This document shows positions 1 through 8,930 of a stretch of DNA of 64,000 bases, piece after piece (the stretch's first letter is position 1; each line of letters starts with the position of its first letter). The stretch covers positions 1-64,000 of the forward strand of contig NZ_PEAX01000005.1 in assembly GCF_002807685.1 (NCBI RefSeq), given 5' to 3'. The notes under the pieces are model-generated. The model did not search any database. It saw nothing but the letters and a program-made list of their open reading frames with translations, and was not told where the DNA came from. A program made the translations under genes and the position numbers. The DNA comes from Neoalteromonas flava (GTDB lineage: Bacteria; Pseudomonadota; Gammaproteobacteria; Enterobacterales; Alteromonadaceae).

Positions 1-221
1 GAAGCGGGCCAAAATGTATTAGTTTTCTATAAAAAGTGACTGTCTCCTTTTGGGAGGGACGATACGAGCCTTGAATGTCTGCTTTCTGTGATCTTGCTTT
101 TTAACACCAATAAGTCACAACGACTGCAACTTGTCTGAAGGAGATCCTCGCCTGCGCGAGGATGACTGAAAAGAAGTTATCTTTCTGACCACTAGTTAAA
201 TTAAAAACCGCATTGTTCGAC
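1..221. other. Intergenic segment at left window edge
   Basis: No complete gene is visible here. On the plus strand, frame 1 is open from the first base to a TGA at 37-39, reading EAGQNVLVFYKK. It could be the last codons of a gene that begins outside the window, but this is too short to identify. The segment also holds the palindromic repeat described separately at 141-168. The glmS terminator begins just to the right. Confidence 0.3.
141..168 (-). repeat. REP-like imperfect palindrome, copy D
   Basis: An 8-bp perfect stem (ATCCTCGC at 144-151, GCGAGGAT at 156-163) closes a 4-nt loop. GGAG lies on one side and the GAC of ATGAC on the other. Read on the minus strand it gives GTCAT, stem, loop GCAG, stem, ATCTCC. 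This is the same architecture as the three copies around the GIY-YIG gene at 50.7-51.3 kb, with a different but fully paired stem. Confidence 0.7.
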
Positions 222-247
222 AGAAAAAAAAGGGCCTTTCGGCCCTT
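222..247 (-). terminator. Rho-independent terminator of glmS
   Basis: On the minus strand AAGGGCC, a GAAA tetraloop and GGCCCTT form a 7-bp stem, followed directly by a run of T. It starts two bases after the glmS stop codon, so it ends the regulator-glmS transcript. Confidence 0.9.
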
Positions 248-248
248 G

Positions 249-2081
249 TTATTCTACGGTGACAGACTTCGCCAGATTCCGTGGCTGGTCAACGTCAGTA
301 CCTTTGATTAGTGCCACATAATAGGACAATAATTGTAGAGGTACAGTGTAGATAATCGGTGCAATTGGTGCTTCACAGTGCGGTACATTGATTACGCGCA
401 TGGTGTCGTCACCTTGGAAGCGTGCATCTTTGTCAGCAAACACATACATGATGCCGCCACGAGCGCGCACTTCTTCAACATTCGACTTGAGTTTTTCTAG
501 TAGCTCGTTGTTTGGCGCAACGACAATGACTGGCATTTCATCATCAATAAGCGCAAGTGGGCCGTGCTTGAGCTCACCTGATGCATAGGCTTCGGCATGG
601 ATGTAGGAGATTTCCTTCAACTTAAGCGCGCCTTCCATCGCAATTGGATATTGGTCACCACGGCCTAAGAATAAACTGTGATGTTTGTCGGCAAACTCTT
701 CGGCCAGGTTTTCGATACCGCCCGTGAGCGCAAGGGTTTCCTCTAGTTTGCTTGGCAAACTATGCAAGCCTTTAAGGATGGACTGTCGCGCCGTTTCATC
801 TAACCCGTTGTGCTCACCCAGGGCTAGGGTGAGTAACAAGAATGCTGTTAATTGGGTGGTAAATGCTTTGGTTGAGGCTACACCAATTTCTGCGCCAGCT
901 TTGGTCATGTATGCAAGGTCAGATTCGCGCACCAATGAAGACCCCGGCACGTTACAAATAGTCAAAGTTGACATGTAACCGAGCTCTTTAGCTAAACGTA
1001 ACGCTGCCAGAGTATCTGCCGTTTCACCGGATTGAGAAATAGTCACTAACAGGCTATTTGGGTGTACGACCGACTTGCGGTACCTAAATTCTGACGCTAT
1101 CTCAACGTTACATGAGACATTCGCATATTGCTCTAACCAATAGCGCGCCGTCATACCCGCATGATAACTGGTACCGCATGCGATAATTTGAACATGCTTT
1201 ACGTCTTTTAGGATCTCGTCAGCATTGTGACCAAACAAGTTGTCGGCAATGCCGGTTTCGGTTAAACGACCTTGCAGTGCATTACGCACCACGGTGGGTT
1301 GCTCATGGATCTCTTTCAACATGTAATGGCGATAGCCGCCTTTGTCGCCAGCGTCATGCTCAACGTTAGATTCAATGATCTCGCGCTCAACCGGCTCGCC
1401 ATTCACATCATAAATTTTCACATCACGGCGCGTGACTTCCGCAACATCACCTTCTTCTAAGAAGATAAAACGACGCGTTACTGGGAGTAATGCTAGTTGG
1501 TCTGAAGCGATAAAGTTTTCGCCTAAACCTAAGCCAATCACTAACGGACTACCAGAGCGGGCGACCACAACTCGACTTGGATCTTGGGTGTCCATTATCA
1601 CGGTGCCGTAAGCGCCGTGGAACTTCTTCACTGATTGCTGAACGGCTTCCAATAAGCTTGAAGATGATTTGAGAACTTCATTCACCGTATGCGCGATGGT
1701 CTCAGTGTCTGTATCACTGGAGAACGTGTAGCCTAGGTTGGTGAGCTCTTGGCGTAGATCGAGGTAATTCTCGATAATACCGTTATGCACAACTGCAATA
1801 CGCTCAGTTGAGGTATGCGGGTGGGCGTTGTCTTCGGTTACACCACCGTGCGTTGCCCAGCGCGTGTGGGCGATACCGGTACTGCCGATACTATTGTCGG
1901 GTGTAACTGCATCAGCAAGCTCTTGCACTTTGCCAACGCGTCGAATACGGCTTAGGTCACCTGCTGAATTAAGCAATGCGACACCGGCAGAGTCATAACC
2001 TCGGTACTCCAGCCGTTTCAAACCCTCTAACAGGATCTCAACGACATTACGTTCCGCAACTGCTCCTACAATCCCACACAT
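249..2081 (-). CDS. glmS: Glutamine--fructose-6-phosphate aminotransferase (isomerizing)
   Basis: GlmS makes glucosamine-6-phosphate from fructose-6-phosphate and glutamine, the first committed step towards UDP-GlcNAc for peptidoglycan and LPS. The 610-residue product has the family's usual length. It opens [21 protein letters not shown], which puts the nucleophilic Cys at position 2, as in class II (Ntn) glutamine amidotransferases. Two SIS sugar-isomerase domains follow (SQSGETADT in the first), and the chain ends in the typical KSVTVE tail. It starts one base after the stop of the DeoR-type regulator and is probably co-transcribed with it. A strong terminator follows the gene. The pathway partner glmU lies upstream on the same strand but behind its own terminator. 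Confidence 0.97.
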   Translation of the reverse strand: MCGIVGAVAERNVVEILLEGLKRLEYRGYDSAGVALLNSAGDLSRIRRVGKVQELADAVTPDNSIGSTGIAHTRWATHGGVTEDNAHPHTSTERIAVVHNGIIENYLDLRQELTNLGYTFSSDTDTETIAHTVNEVLKSSSSLLEAVQQSVKKFHGAYGTVIMDTQDPSRVVVARSGSPLVIGLGLGENFIASDQLALLPVTRRFIFLEEGDVAEVTRRDVKIYDVNGEPVEREIIESNVEHDAGDKGGYRHYMLKEIHEQPTVVRNALQGRLTETGIADNLFGHNADEILKDVKHVQIIACGTSYHAGMTARYWLEQYANVSCNVEIASEFRYRKSVVHPNSLLVTISQSGETADTLAALRLAKELGYMSTLTICNVPGSSLVRESDLAYMTKAGAEIGVASTKAFTTQLTAFLLLTLALGEHNGLDETARQSILKGLHSLPSKLEETLALTGGIENLAEEFADKHHSLFLGRGDQYPIAMEGALKLKEISYIHAEAYASGELKHGPLALIDDEMPVIVVAPNNELLEKLKSNVEEVRARGGIMYVFADKDARFQGDDTMRVINVPHCEAPIAPIIYTVPLQLLSYYVALIKGTDVDQPRNLAKSVTVE

Positions 2082-2082
2082 A

Positions 2083-2859
2083 TTAATAGTCCTCGTTTGT
2101 TGCGCAGATGACTTCTACGCCATGTTCGTTAATTTGTGAAACCGATGCCTCATCAATGGTGTCATCGGTGATAAAAGTGGTAATACTCGACCAAGGCAAT
2201 TCGACATTCGGGATCCGTCGATGCAACTTACTGGCTTCAGCCATAATCACTACCCGCGCTGAATTGGCCGCCATTACTTGACTTAAATTGGTTAATTCGT
2301 TGAATGTTGTCGTACCGCGTTCGCCGTCGACCCCAGCCGCACCGATAAATGCCACATCAAAATCATAGGCCGAGAGCATCTTTTCTGCCATTTGTCCTTG
2401 AAAAGATTGTGATTGAATGTCCCACGAGCCACCGCAACATAGTAATTTAGGTGGGGTCTCTGATTGGGAAAGGGTATTAGCAACGACCAGTGAATTTGTC
2501 ATTACCACCAAATCGCTACGATCGATGAGATGGGGCAGCAAAGCCATAACAGTAGAGCCAGAGTCTAAAACGATACGGTCGCCTGATTGAATAAGTTTGG
2601 CGGCTTGCTCGGCGATACTTTTCTTTCGATTCGAAACATTATTGCTGATTTTAGTTTCGTTTTTGATTTTCACCGCACCACCAAATTGGCGCACGAGTTT
2701 ATTAGCAGCTTCGAGTGTGCGTAGATCCTTTCGAATCGTAACCTCAGACGTGGCAAAGGTTTTAGAAAGGTCGTCAACCGAAACTCGGCCCACGCGATCA
2801 AGCTGATCGAGGATCGATTGTTGTCGTTGAAGGGTACTCACTCGGGCCAAAACAAACAC
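2083..2859 (-). CDS. DeoR-family transcriptional regulator, GlmR-like
   Basis: This 258-residue protein has an N-terminal DeoR winged helix-turn-helix ([20 protein letters not shown] through [21 protein letters not shown], residues about 12-65). A C-terminal DeoR sugar-phosphate sensor domain of the phosphosugar-isomerase fold follows ([25 protein letters not shown]). It ends one base before glmS. By analogy with GlmR, the DeoR-type protein encoded next to glmS in Pseudomonas, it probably senses an amino-sugar phosphate and controls glmS; this is inferred from position. The start is uncertain. The GTG used here sits directly behind AAAG, while a TTG three codons on lies at better spacing from AAAGG and would give [11 protein letters not shown]. 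Confidence 0.85.
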   Translation of the reverse strand: MFVLARVSTLQRQQSILDQLDRVGRVSVDDLSKTFATSEVTIRKDLRTLEAANKLVRQFGGAVKIKNETKISNNVSNRKKSIAEQAAKLIQSGDRIVLDSGSTVMALLPHLIDRSDLVVMTNSLVVANTLSQSETPPKLLCCGGSWDIQSQSFQGQMAEKMLSAYDFDVAFIGAAGVDGERGTTTFNELTNLSQVMAANSARVVIMAEASKLHRRIPNVELPWSSITTFITDDTIDEASVSQINEHGVEVICATNEDY

Positions 2860-2963
2860 CTTTAATTACGAAGTGAAAGCAATATACCTTTCAAAACGAA
2901 ATAAACAAGTATTAAATCGAAACTAATGGTATTGTTTTTGATAACTTTGTTGAAGGCAAAGAA

Positions 2964-2983
2964 AAAGGCGCCTCAGCGCCTTT
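2964..2983 (-). terminator. Terminator after glmU
   Basis: AAAGGCGC, a four-base loop and GCGCCTTT form an 8-bp stem between glmU and the regulator gene. The stem is symmetric. It separates glmU transcription from the regulator-glmS unit, whose own promoter should lie in 2860-2963. Confidence 0.8.
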
Positions 2984-3003
2984 AATTAATCTCCAAAATG
3001 AAT

Positions 3004-4362
3004 TTACTTTTTCGTTGGGCGTTGCCAGCCTTCGATATTGCGCTGTTTGGCGCGTGCGATGGTCAACTGGTTGTCTGTGACATCTTTAGTAACAACAGAG
3101 CCTGCGCCCACCGTTGCGGTAGCACCAATGTTCACAGGTGCGACTAACGATGAGTTCGATCCGATGAAGGCATTATCGCCAATGGTGGTTTTGGATTTAT
3201 TTACGCCATCATAATTACAAGTAATGGTGCCAGCACCGATATTGGCGTTTTCTCCCACTATCGTATCGCCAAGGTAAGTTAAGTGATTGGCTTTCGAACC
3301 TTTGCCTAAGATGGTCTTTTTCATTTCAACAAAGTTACCGACTTTGGCTCCTTGATGCATCACTGCACCTGGACGCAAGCGGGCAAATGGCCCAATAGCG
3401 CAGGCTTCTCCCACTTTTGCATCTTCGATAATAGAGTTGGCTTCGATGACGGTGTTATCTCCAACTTCACAGTCGATTAATACACAGTTGGCGCCAATCT
3501 TTACATTATTGCCAAGCACTACGCGACCTTGTGCAACAAAATTGATGTCTATCTGTACATCATTACCAACGATTAGCTCGCCGCGCACGTCAAAGCGTGC
3601 AGGATCAGCCAATGACGCACCGGACAACATGGCTGTCTCCGCCTGCTCTAATTGATAGGCCCGCTCTAACGCGGCCAATTGAACGCGGTTGTTTACGCCT
3701 TCAACTTCAAACACTTTTTCCGGGTGAGCAGCGCGAATTTGTTTGCCTTCATTCGCGGCCATCGCAATAACATCAGTAAGATAATACTCGCCTTGTGCAT
3801 TGTTATTACTGAGTTGTCCTAACCAGCGTTTTAGATCAGTGGCAGGAATAACCATCATGCCAGTATTGATTTCTTTAATTTGACGTTGCTCGTCTGTGGC
3901 GTCTTTATGTTCGACGATGGCGGTGACATTATCACCATCACGGATGATACGGCCCATACCTGTGGCGTCGTCTAATTCTACAGTGAGAAGTGCAAGGTCA
4001 GCTTCGGCTTTCGCGGCTAGTAAGCGCTGCAACGTGGTTGGCTTGATCAGTGGTGCATCACCCACCAAAATTAGCACGTCATCGCCGTCGACGAGCTGGT
4101 CGGCGGCTTGCTGCACGGCGTGACCGGTACCCAATTGCTTGGCTTGTAGGCACCAATTCATGTTCTTACCGGTAACCGTTTGTTTGAGCATGTCAGCACC
4201 ATGCCCATAGACCAAGTTGACACTGTCGGCGCCGATCTGCTCTACGGTATTGATAATCCGTTGCACCATAGGGACTCCCGCAATTGGGTGGAGTACTTTG
4301 GGAAGTGCCGACTTCATCCGTGTGCCTTTACCTGCTGCAAGAATTACTACTGATAACGCCAT
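3004..4362 (-). CDS. glmU: Bifunctional UDP-GlcNAc pyrophosphorylase / GlcN-1-P acetyltransferase
   Basis: GlmU acetylates glucosamine-1-phosphate and then couples it to UTP, giving UDP-GlcNAc. The 452 residues match the family length. The N-terminal nucleotidyltransferase domain begins [20 protein letters not shown], holding the G-x-G-T-R-M motif and the catalytic Lys. The C-terminal half (about residue 245 onward) is a left-handed beta helix of hexapeptide repeats. It includes the [20 protein letters not shown] segment and the acetyltransferase His of NHLTYLGD. The ATG start is preceded by AAAGGA at good spacing. It is transcribed towards the regulator-glmS pair but has its own terminator. 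Confidence 0.97.
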   Translation of the reverse strand: MALSVVILAAGKGTRMKSALPKVLHPIAGVPMVQRIINTVEQIGADSVNLVYGHGADMLKQTVTGKNMNWCLQAKQLGTGHAVQQAADQLVDGDDVLILVGDAPLIKPTTLQRLLAAKAEADLALLTVELDDATGMGRIIRDGDNVTAIVEHKDATDEQRQIKEINTGMMVIPATDLKRWLGQLSNNNAQGEYYLTDVIAMAANEGKQIRAAHPEKVFEVEGVNNRVQLAALERAYQLEQAETAMLSGASLADPARFDVRGELIVGNDVQIDINFVAQGRVVLGNNVKIGANCVLIDCEVGDNTVIEANSIIEDAKVGEACAIGPFARLRPGAVMHQGAKVGNFVEMKKTILGKGSKANHLTYLGDTIVGENANIGAGTITCNYDGVNKSKTTIGDNAFIGSNSSLVAPVNIGATATVGAGSVVTKDVTDNQLTIARAKQRNIEGWQRPTKK

Positions 4363-4514
4363 AACAAAATTCCTTTAATTCATTGCCGCGAAGTTTAGCG
4401 AACATTGGCTAAATTGTCAGCGCTGAATTGCGCGAAACCTTAAGCATGCTATTATCGAAGAGAGTTCTAAGTGGTGGCTACGTTGTCAACGTCATTCTAA
4501 GGAGCAGTTGGTAA

Positions 4515-5945
4515 GTGAGTATTTTTAGAACACTTCATCGCAGTATTTTAGTGCTATTTGCGGTTGTTATTTTTGCAATAGTGACCTTGGTGCATTTTAG
4601 CATTAGCAAGATTGTCGCTGAGCAAAGCCGCGCTCAACAAGCATCCATGTCTCCCGCGATTGACTTGGTTGTTGATCAACTCATTAAACCCCTACACATT
4701 GCAGAAACCCTGAGTAAGTCCAGAGAGCTCATCGAGTTAATGGATATAGCAGAGGGAGAAAGTATCGATAAGACTAAAGCGTTGGCGATGTTAAAACGTT
4801 TAGAGTCTGAGTTTGATATGATTTTCTTTATTGCCAGTGAGCCGCAGCGTAAACAAATTAACTCCGATGGTTCTGAGTTGGCACTTATCGAAGGGGAAGT
4901 TAGCTGGTATTTCAAGTATAAAGATGGGCCACGCGATGCAGTTGCCGACATTGGTAAGTGGGAAGATACCCATTTTTATATTGACCTTAAAATTTTTAAT
5001 GACGACGGCAAATTTCTCGGTTTTTTTGGCGTCGGTAAAGCATTGAATAGTTTCATTAGCGTGTTTGATAATTATAAGCGCGAACACGGTTATGATTTTA
5101 TCTTCGTCGATACCAATGATGACATCATGTTGTCCTCAGATCCCTCTTTGCTGGCGGAGAACTCCCAGTTCAAAAACTTAACGCAATTACCTTGGTACGT
5201 GAGTTTGGACGATGAAGTTAAAGCCAATAAAAAACTCAATAATTTGTTAGTGACGGTAGCCGAAAAGGACCACTTGATTGCGGAGATCGAGTTAGGGCAG
5301 TTTGATTGGACGCTTTATCTGCTGAGCCCACTCAATGCAAGACAAACCGAAATATCGAGAGGTTTTGTTGCCAGTGTGGTTACTTTGTTGGTGGTTATTT
5401 TTGCGCTCTTCTTGGTTATTTATAATATTTTGTATTATTTCCGCAAAGATATGCACGGTAGTCGTTTACAAATTACGCCAGCACGATTACCTGATCGTTT
5501 GGCAATTGAAGAGAAATACAACGAACTGATTGATAAGAAGCATGCGGTTGCTGTGATCATTATCGATATCGATAATTTTACCAGTATTAATGATACGTTT
5601 GGTCGCAATGTCGGCGACGAAATTCTCGAAAGCTTTACCGGATTTATTGTCAGCCGTGTGCGCGAGAGAGACATCGTTGGCCGCTGGAGCAGTGAAGAAT
5701 TTATTATTTTATTGCCAGATACAGGGCCGCATGAGGCATTTGATATCGCTCAATCGCTGCGCCAGGGCGTTGGGGATATACAACCGCCCAATAGCCATAA
5801 AGGTTTAGTCCTGTCTGCCTCTTTTGGGGTTTCTTATACGGCGGTTCCGCGGCCGATGAATGAGATTACAGCGAATGCCGATGATGCGCTATATCAAGCC
5901 AAACGTGATGGTAATAATGTGGTGCGTATGCAACTTGCTGAATAG
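4515..5945 (+). CDS. Membrane sensor protein with a degenerate GGDEF domain
   Basis: The 476-residue protein has a TM helix near residues 8-32, a periplasmic dCache-like sensor region to about 270, a second TM helix (about 278-305) and a C-terminal GGDEF domain. The start is GTG with AAGGAG ten bases upstream. The catalytic signature that should read GG(D/E)EF reads SSEEF (residues 392-396). The usual Lys after DIDxF is a Thr (DIDNFTSINDTFG). The allosteric I-site RxxD (RERD, 383-386) stands exactly five residues before the signature and is intact. The two Gly-to-Ser changes make diguanylate cyclase activity doubtful, so the protein may be a c-di-GMP receptor rather than a producer. It is transcribed away from glmU and converges on the DMT exporter. 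Confidence 0.88.
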   Translation: MSIFRTLHRSILVLFAVVIFAIVTLVHFSISKIVAEQSRAQQASMSPAIDLVVDQLIKPLHIAETLSKSRELIELMDIAEGESIDKTKALAMLKRLESEFDMIFFIASEPQRKQINSDGSELALIEGEVSWYFKYKDGPRDAVADIGKWEDTHFYIDLKIFNDDGKFLGFFGVGKALNSFISVFDNYKREHGYDFIFVDTNDDIMLSSDPSLLAENSQFKNLTQLPWYVSLDDEVKANKKLNNLLVTVAEKDHLIAEIELGQFDWTLYLLSPLNARQTEISRGFVASVVTLLVVIFALFLVIYNILYYFRKDMHGSRLQITPARLPDRLAIEEKYNELIDKKHAVAVIIIDIDNFTSINDTFGRNVGDEILESFTGFIVSRVRERDIVGRWSSEEFIILLPDTGPHEAFDIAQSLRQGVGDIQPPNSHKGLVLSASFGVSYTAVPRPMNEITANADDALYQAKRDGNNVVRMQLAE

Positions 5946-5967
5946 CGAGTAAAACAGCATAACGTTA

Positions 5968-6855
5968 TCAATACGTTGTTTTCGAGTGGTGCCGCAATCG
6001 GTCCCATAGCCCATTGGTTAGGGCAACCCCAATCAGAATGCAAAGCCCACCCACGTAGACTGAGAAAGATAACCGCTCGGTTAAAAAGATAGCGCCCCAG
6101 ATAACCCCGAATAAGGGTACAAGATAGGCCACGGTAATTGCCTTGGAAGGGCCTATCGTCGCAATCAAATCGAAATATAGAATATACGCAACACCAGTAC
6201 ACAATAATGCCAAGGCTAATGCCTGCGACCAGGCGTTGACGCTAATTGATGTTTCAGGCCAAGTGAAAATAGCGATTGGCAGTAAGAATAATGACGCGAA
6301 CAACTGGCTCCCTGCCGCCACAGCTAACGGTTTTACGCCTTGCATACGGCGTTTCATATAACTTGCTGACAAGCCGTAGCAAAAGGTCGCAGCCAGTGCT
6401 GTTGCGATGGGTAAAAGACCTACGTCACCAAAGGTTAACTTAGCCCAGCTGATCTGAATAACGCCAGAAAATCCTATGCACAGGCCTATAAAAGCTGAGC
6501 GTGATAGCCGTTCTGACAACCACGCAAATGCGATTAACGCCCCAAACATTGGTGCTGTGGCATTTAAAATTGAGTTGTACCCGGCCTCCAAATGCAGCGA
6601 GCTATAATTAAATAAGCAAAAAGGGATGGCAGTATTCACCAAGCCTACAAAGGCAATATCTCGCCAGTGTTGAATGGCATCTCGCCATTGTTTTGCCAAA
6701 ACCACAAAAGGGAGAAGAAAAAGCGTAGCTAATACAGTTCTAACCTCAACCAATGCGTAAACGCCAAACTCAGGGGTTGCAGTGCGCATAAACAGAAACG
6801 ATGAGCCCCAAATGGCGCCAAGGAGAAAAAGTTTAATGGTACTGAGTGTGTGCAC
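5968..6855 (-). CDS. EamA-family (DMT superfamily) transporter
   Basis: This 295-residue polytopic inner-membrane protein has about ten predicted TM helices in two EamA repeats. The opening segment IKLFLLGAIWGSSFLFMRTA is typical of the drug/metabolite transporter superfamily (RhaT/YdcZ type). The substrate cannot be read from the sequence; relatives export amino acids or metabolites. It is the last of three same-strand genes behind the alkA- and ogt-type genes, with a 23-base gap to ogt, so it may be co-transcribed with DNA alkylation repair. No terminator is obvious after it. Confidence 0.9.
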   Translation of the reverse strand: MHTLSTIKLFLLGAIWGSSFLFMRTATPEFGVYALVEVRTVLATLFLLPFVVLAKQWRDAIQHWRDIAFVGLVNTAIPFCLFNYSSLHLEAGYNSILNATAPMFGALIAFAWLSERLSRSAFIGLCIGFSGVIQISWAKLTFGDVGLLPIATALAATFCYGLSASYMKRRMQGVKPLAVAAGSQLFASLFLLPIAIFTWPETSISVNAWSQALALALLCTGVAYILYFDLIATIGPSKAITVAYLVPLFGVIWGAIFLTERLSFSVYVGGLCILIGVALTNGLWDRLRHHSKTTY

Positions 6856-6878
6856 TGAACTATGCCTTTATGGTTTAA

Positions 6879-7349
6879 CTAGGTTATCAACTGATTCATT
6901 TGCTGCGCTTCTAACTGTAATAGCCAGGCTTTGCGCTCAAGTCCGCCAGCATAGCCAACCAAGCGTTTATTCTGTCCGATCACGCGATGGCAGGGAACGA
7001 TTATACTAATCGGGTTTTTGCCGTTAGCCGCCCCTACCGCTCTGCACGCTTGAGGATTACCTATTGCAAGCGCGATATTACTATAACTGACTGATTCACC
7101 ATAAGGGATTTGTTGCAATGCCCGCCATACTTTGTGCTGAAACTGCGTCCCGGTAGGCGCTAATGGTAACTGGAAATGTTGACGTTGGGCGGCAAAGTAT
7201 TCCTTTAACTGATTGATTCCGAGCGCAGTAATTGAATTGGGATGTGCTGTACGCGTGCTTTCAACAAAGAGTACTGAAGTAATTGCTGCGGTATTCGCGC
7301 AGATCTCAAGAGTGCCGATAGGGGTGGTAAGGTAATCGTGAGCAAGCAT
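6879..7349 (-). CDS. ogt: Methylated-DNA--protein-cysteine methyltransferase
   Basis: The product transfers the alkyl group from O6-alkylguanine in DNA onto its own Cys in a single-turnover suicide reaction. The active-site motif PCHRVIG is present, followed by LVGYAGGLERKAWLL. The DNA-binding helix segment IPYGESVSYSNIA is also recognizable. The start chosen is the ATG of MLAHDYLTTPIG, giving 156 residues. Its AGGA ribosome-binding site overlaps the TAA of the upstream glycosylase gene. Longer starts (GTG at 7379, ATG at 7373) would overlap that gene by up to 26 bases. The tight linkage implies translational coupling of two alkylation-repair enzymes. Confidence 0.93.
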   Translation of the reverse strand: MLAHDYLTTPIGTLEICANTAAITSVLFVESTRTAHPNSITALGINQLKEYFAAQRQHFQLPLAPTGTQFQHKVWRALQQIPYGESVSYSNIALAIGNPQACRAVGAANGKNPISIIVPCHRVIGQNKRLVGYAGGLERKAWLLQLEAQQMNQLIT

Positions 7350-7353
7350 TGGA

Positions 7354-8745
7354 TTAATCCTGTTTTCCAGCATTGGCACGTTGCCAAAGTTGTAGGGTTA
7401 AGTAACTGCGCCAAGGGGCGCTTAGGTTCGGTTCGAGATCCAACTCTTTGAGCTGGCGCGCTATGATTAAATCGGTGTCCAGCAATACATCAGGCTCGGA
7501 ATTACCACGCATGCGAATGTAATTATGCGTCCACTGCCCGACTCCTTTAACGGCTATAATTGCATCGGGCGAGGGAGGAGAAGAGTTATCAAACAGCGTA
7601 GCCAATTGTTTCAGTGTTTGTTTACGTGCATTCGGCATGCGCAAAATATTATCATCTAAGGCGCAAATCTGTGCAGGTGAAGGAAATGATGAATGAGCTT
7701 CCAGGGCATCAGAATTTTGTAGCGCATTCACGATGCTCTGAAGCTGCTTAATTGCCGCGCTTACGCTAATTTGTTGCCCTACAACAGCGCGACATGCTGC
7801 TTCAAAAGGACTCCACACGCCCGGTAACCGTATACCTTGCGTAATATCATCTTCACTGAGTCCACTGGCGCGCAAACTTGCGTGAATGACTAGTGGGTTT
7901 GCATCCAAATCTAACACCCGGCGCAAATTACTGATCACTCCGACTAGGTGATTTAAATTAGTCAAACGTAGCGTGACCGAAAAGCTATTTTTATGCCCTT
8001 GATGTGTCGCGGTGACACGCGATATGCCAGTTTCCCCAGGACTTTGAAAGTAACGTGAATAACTGTCTTCAGTGACTTGCTCAAGCGGAGCAATTGCGCG
8101 CAATGAGAGAAAATCGCGCATCCCTTTCCAGTCATAGGGTGGGCGATAACTCAGTTCAACCTGAATCTCCTCACTGGCCTGAATGGTGCGATTCCGGCGA
8201 ATTTGCGAAGGGCTGATAGCGAGTTTATTCCGCATATGGGTTTGTAAGCTACGACTGCTATTGAAGCCGACGGCTTGAGCAATATCTTCGACGGACAATT
8301 GGGTTTGATGTAGCAATTGTTTGGCATTTAATAATTGCGAGTGCAATTTGAATTGTTTTGGACTGAGCTGCATGTGACGGCGCAAAAGCTGGTGAAAATA
8401 GCGTTCCGTGATCCCCAGCTTTTCAGCAATATCTGAAATGCTCAAATGGGGCTCGTGCTGGAGTAACCTAAGCCCTCGCTCTACAGTTGTATCCTTACCT
8501 TTCCATGCGTTCGAGCCGGGCGCACTATCTGGTCGGCAGCGTAAACACGGGCGGTATCCCGCTTGAATTGCCTGCTGGCGAATTGGGAAATACTCTACAT
8601 TTTCTTCTAAAGGCAGATTGGCCGGGCAGATTGGACGACAAAATATACCCGTTGATTTAACCGCAACATAGAACAGCCCATCAAAGCGCGGGTCGCGTGA
8701 CAGGCGGGCTGATTGATATTGCAGATGTTGTGTATGCGTTATCAT
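7354..8745 (-). CDS. Ada/AlkA fusion: methyl-phosphotriester sensor, AraC HTH and DNA-3-methyladenine glycosylase II
   Basis: Three parts follow in order. First is an Ada-type zinc/phosphotriester-repair domain (RDPRFDGLFYVAVKSTGIFCR, then CRPICP and CLRCRPDSAPG, supplying four Cys). Second is an AraC-type double HTH (SISDIAEKLGITERYFHQLL; SVEDIAQAVGFNSSRSLQTHM). Third is an AlkA helix-hairpin-helix glycosylase (ACRAVVGQQISV; IIAVKGVGQWTHNYI followed by the catalytic Asp in LLDTDLI). It excises alkylated bases and probably also induces the local adaptive response. The start chosen is ATG (MITHTQHLQYQSARLSRDPR, 463 residues); a TTG start 14 codons upstream is also open. It is followed within 4 bases by ogt. 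Confidence 0.92.
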   Translation of the reverse strand: MITHTQHLQYQSARLSRDPRFDGLFYVAVKSTGIFCRPICPANLPLEENVEYFPIRQQAIQAGYRPCLRCRPDSAPGSNAWKGKDTTVERGLRLLQHEPHLSISDIAEKLGITERYFHQLLRRHMQLSPKQFKLHSQLLNAKQLLHQTQLSVEDIAQAVGFNSSRSLQTHMRNKLAISPSQIRRNRTIQASEEIQVELSYRPPYDWKGMRDFLSLRAIAPLEQVTEDSYSRYFQSPGETGISRVTATHQGHKNSFSVTLRLTNLNHLVGVISNLRRVLDLDANPLVIHASLRASGLSEDDITQGIRLPGVWSPFEAACRAVVGQQISVSAAIKQLQSIVNALQNSDALEAHSSFPSPAQICALDDNILRMPNARKQTLKQLATLFDNSSPPSPDAIIAVKGVGQWTHNYIRMRGNSEPDVLLDTDLIIARQLKELDLEPNLSAPWRSYLTLQLWQRANAGKQD

Positions 8746-8840
8746 GAGGCTTTTGATATCAACGTGAATGGCGAGAGTGTAGCGCAAAAATTACCGTTTA
8801 ATGCGAAGAAATCGGAATTCAATGCTGACGCGTTTTGAAA

Positions 8841-8910
8841 CAAATTTCCGTCGCGAAAATTTGCTTTCATTACCCAGCGACAACATAATCTACCTCCGCA
8901 GATTTTCGCG
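8841..8910. promoter_or_regulatory. Inverted-repeat cluster upstream of the serine hydrolase gene
   Basis: CGCGAAAATTTGC (8852-8864) and GCAGATTTTCGCG (8898-8910) are 13-base arms with one T-G mismatch, 33 bases apart. A third related half-site, CAAATTTCCG (8841-8850), forms a nearer inverted repeat with the first arm. This may be an operator cluster or a long-range leader hairpin. It lies between the divergent alkylation-repair and hydrolase genes. The binding protein is unknown. Confidence 0.45.
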
Positions 8911-8930
8911 TAAGGTTGTAGTTAAAAACC

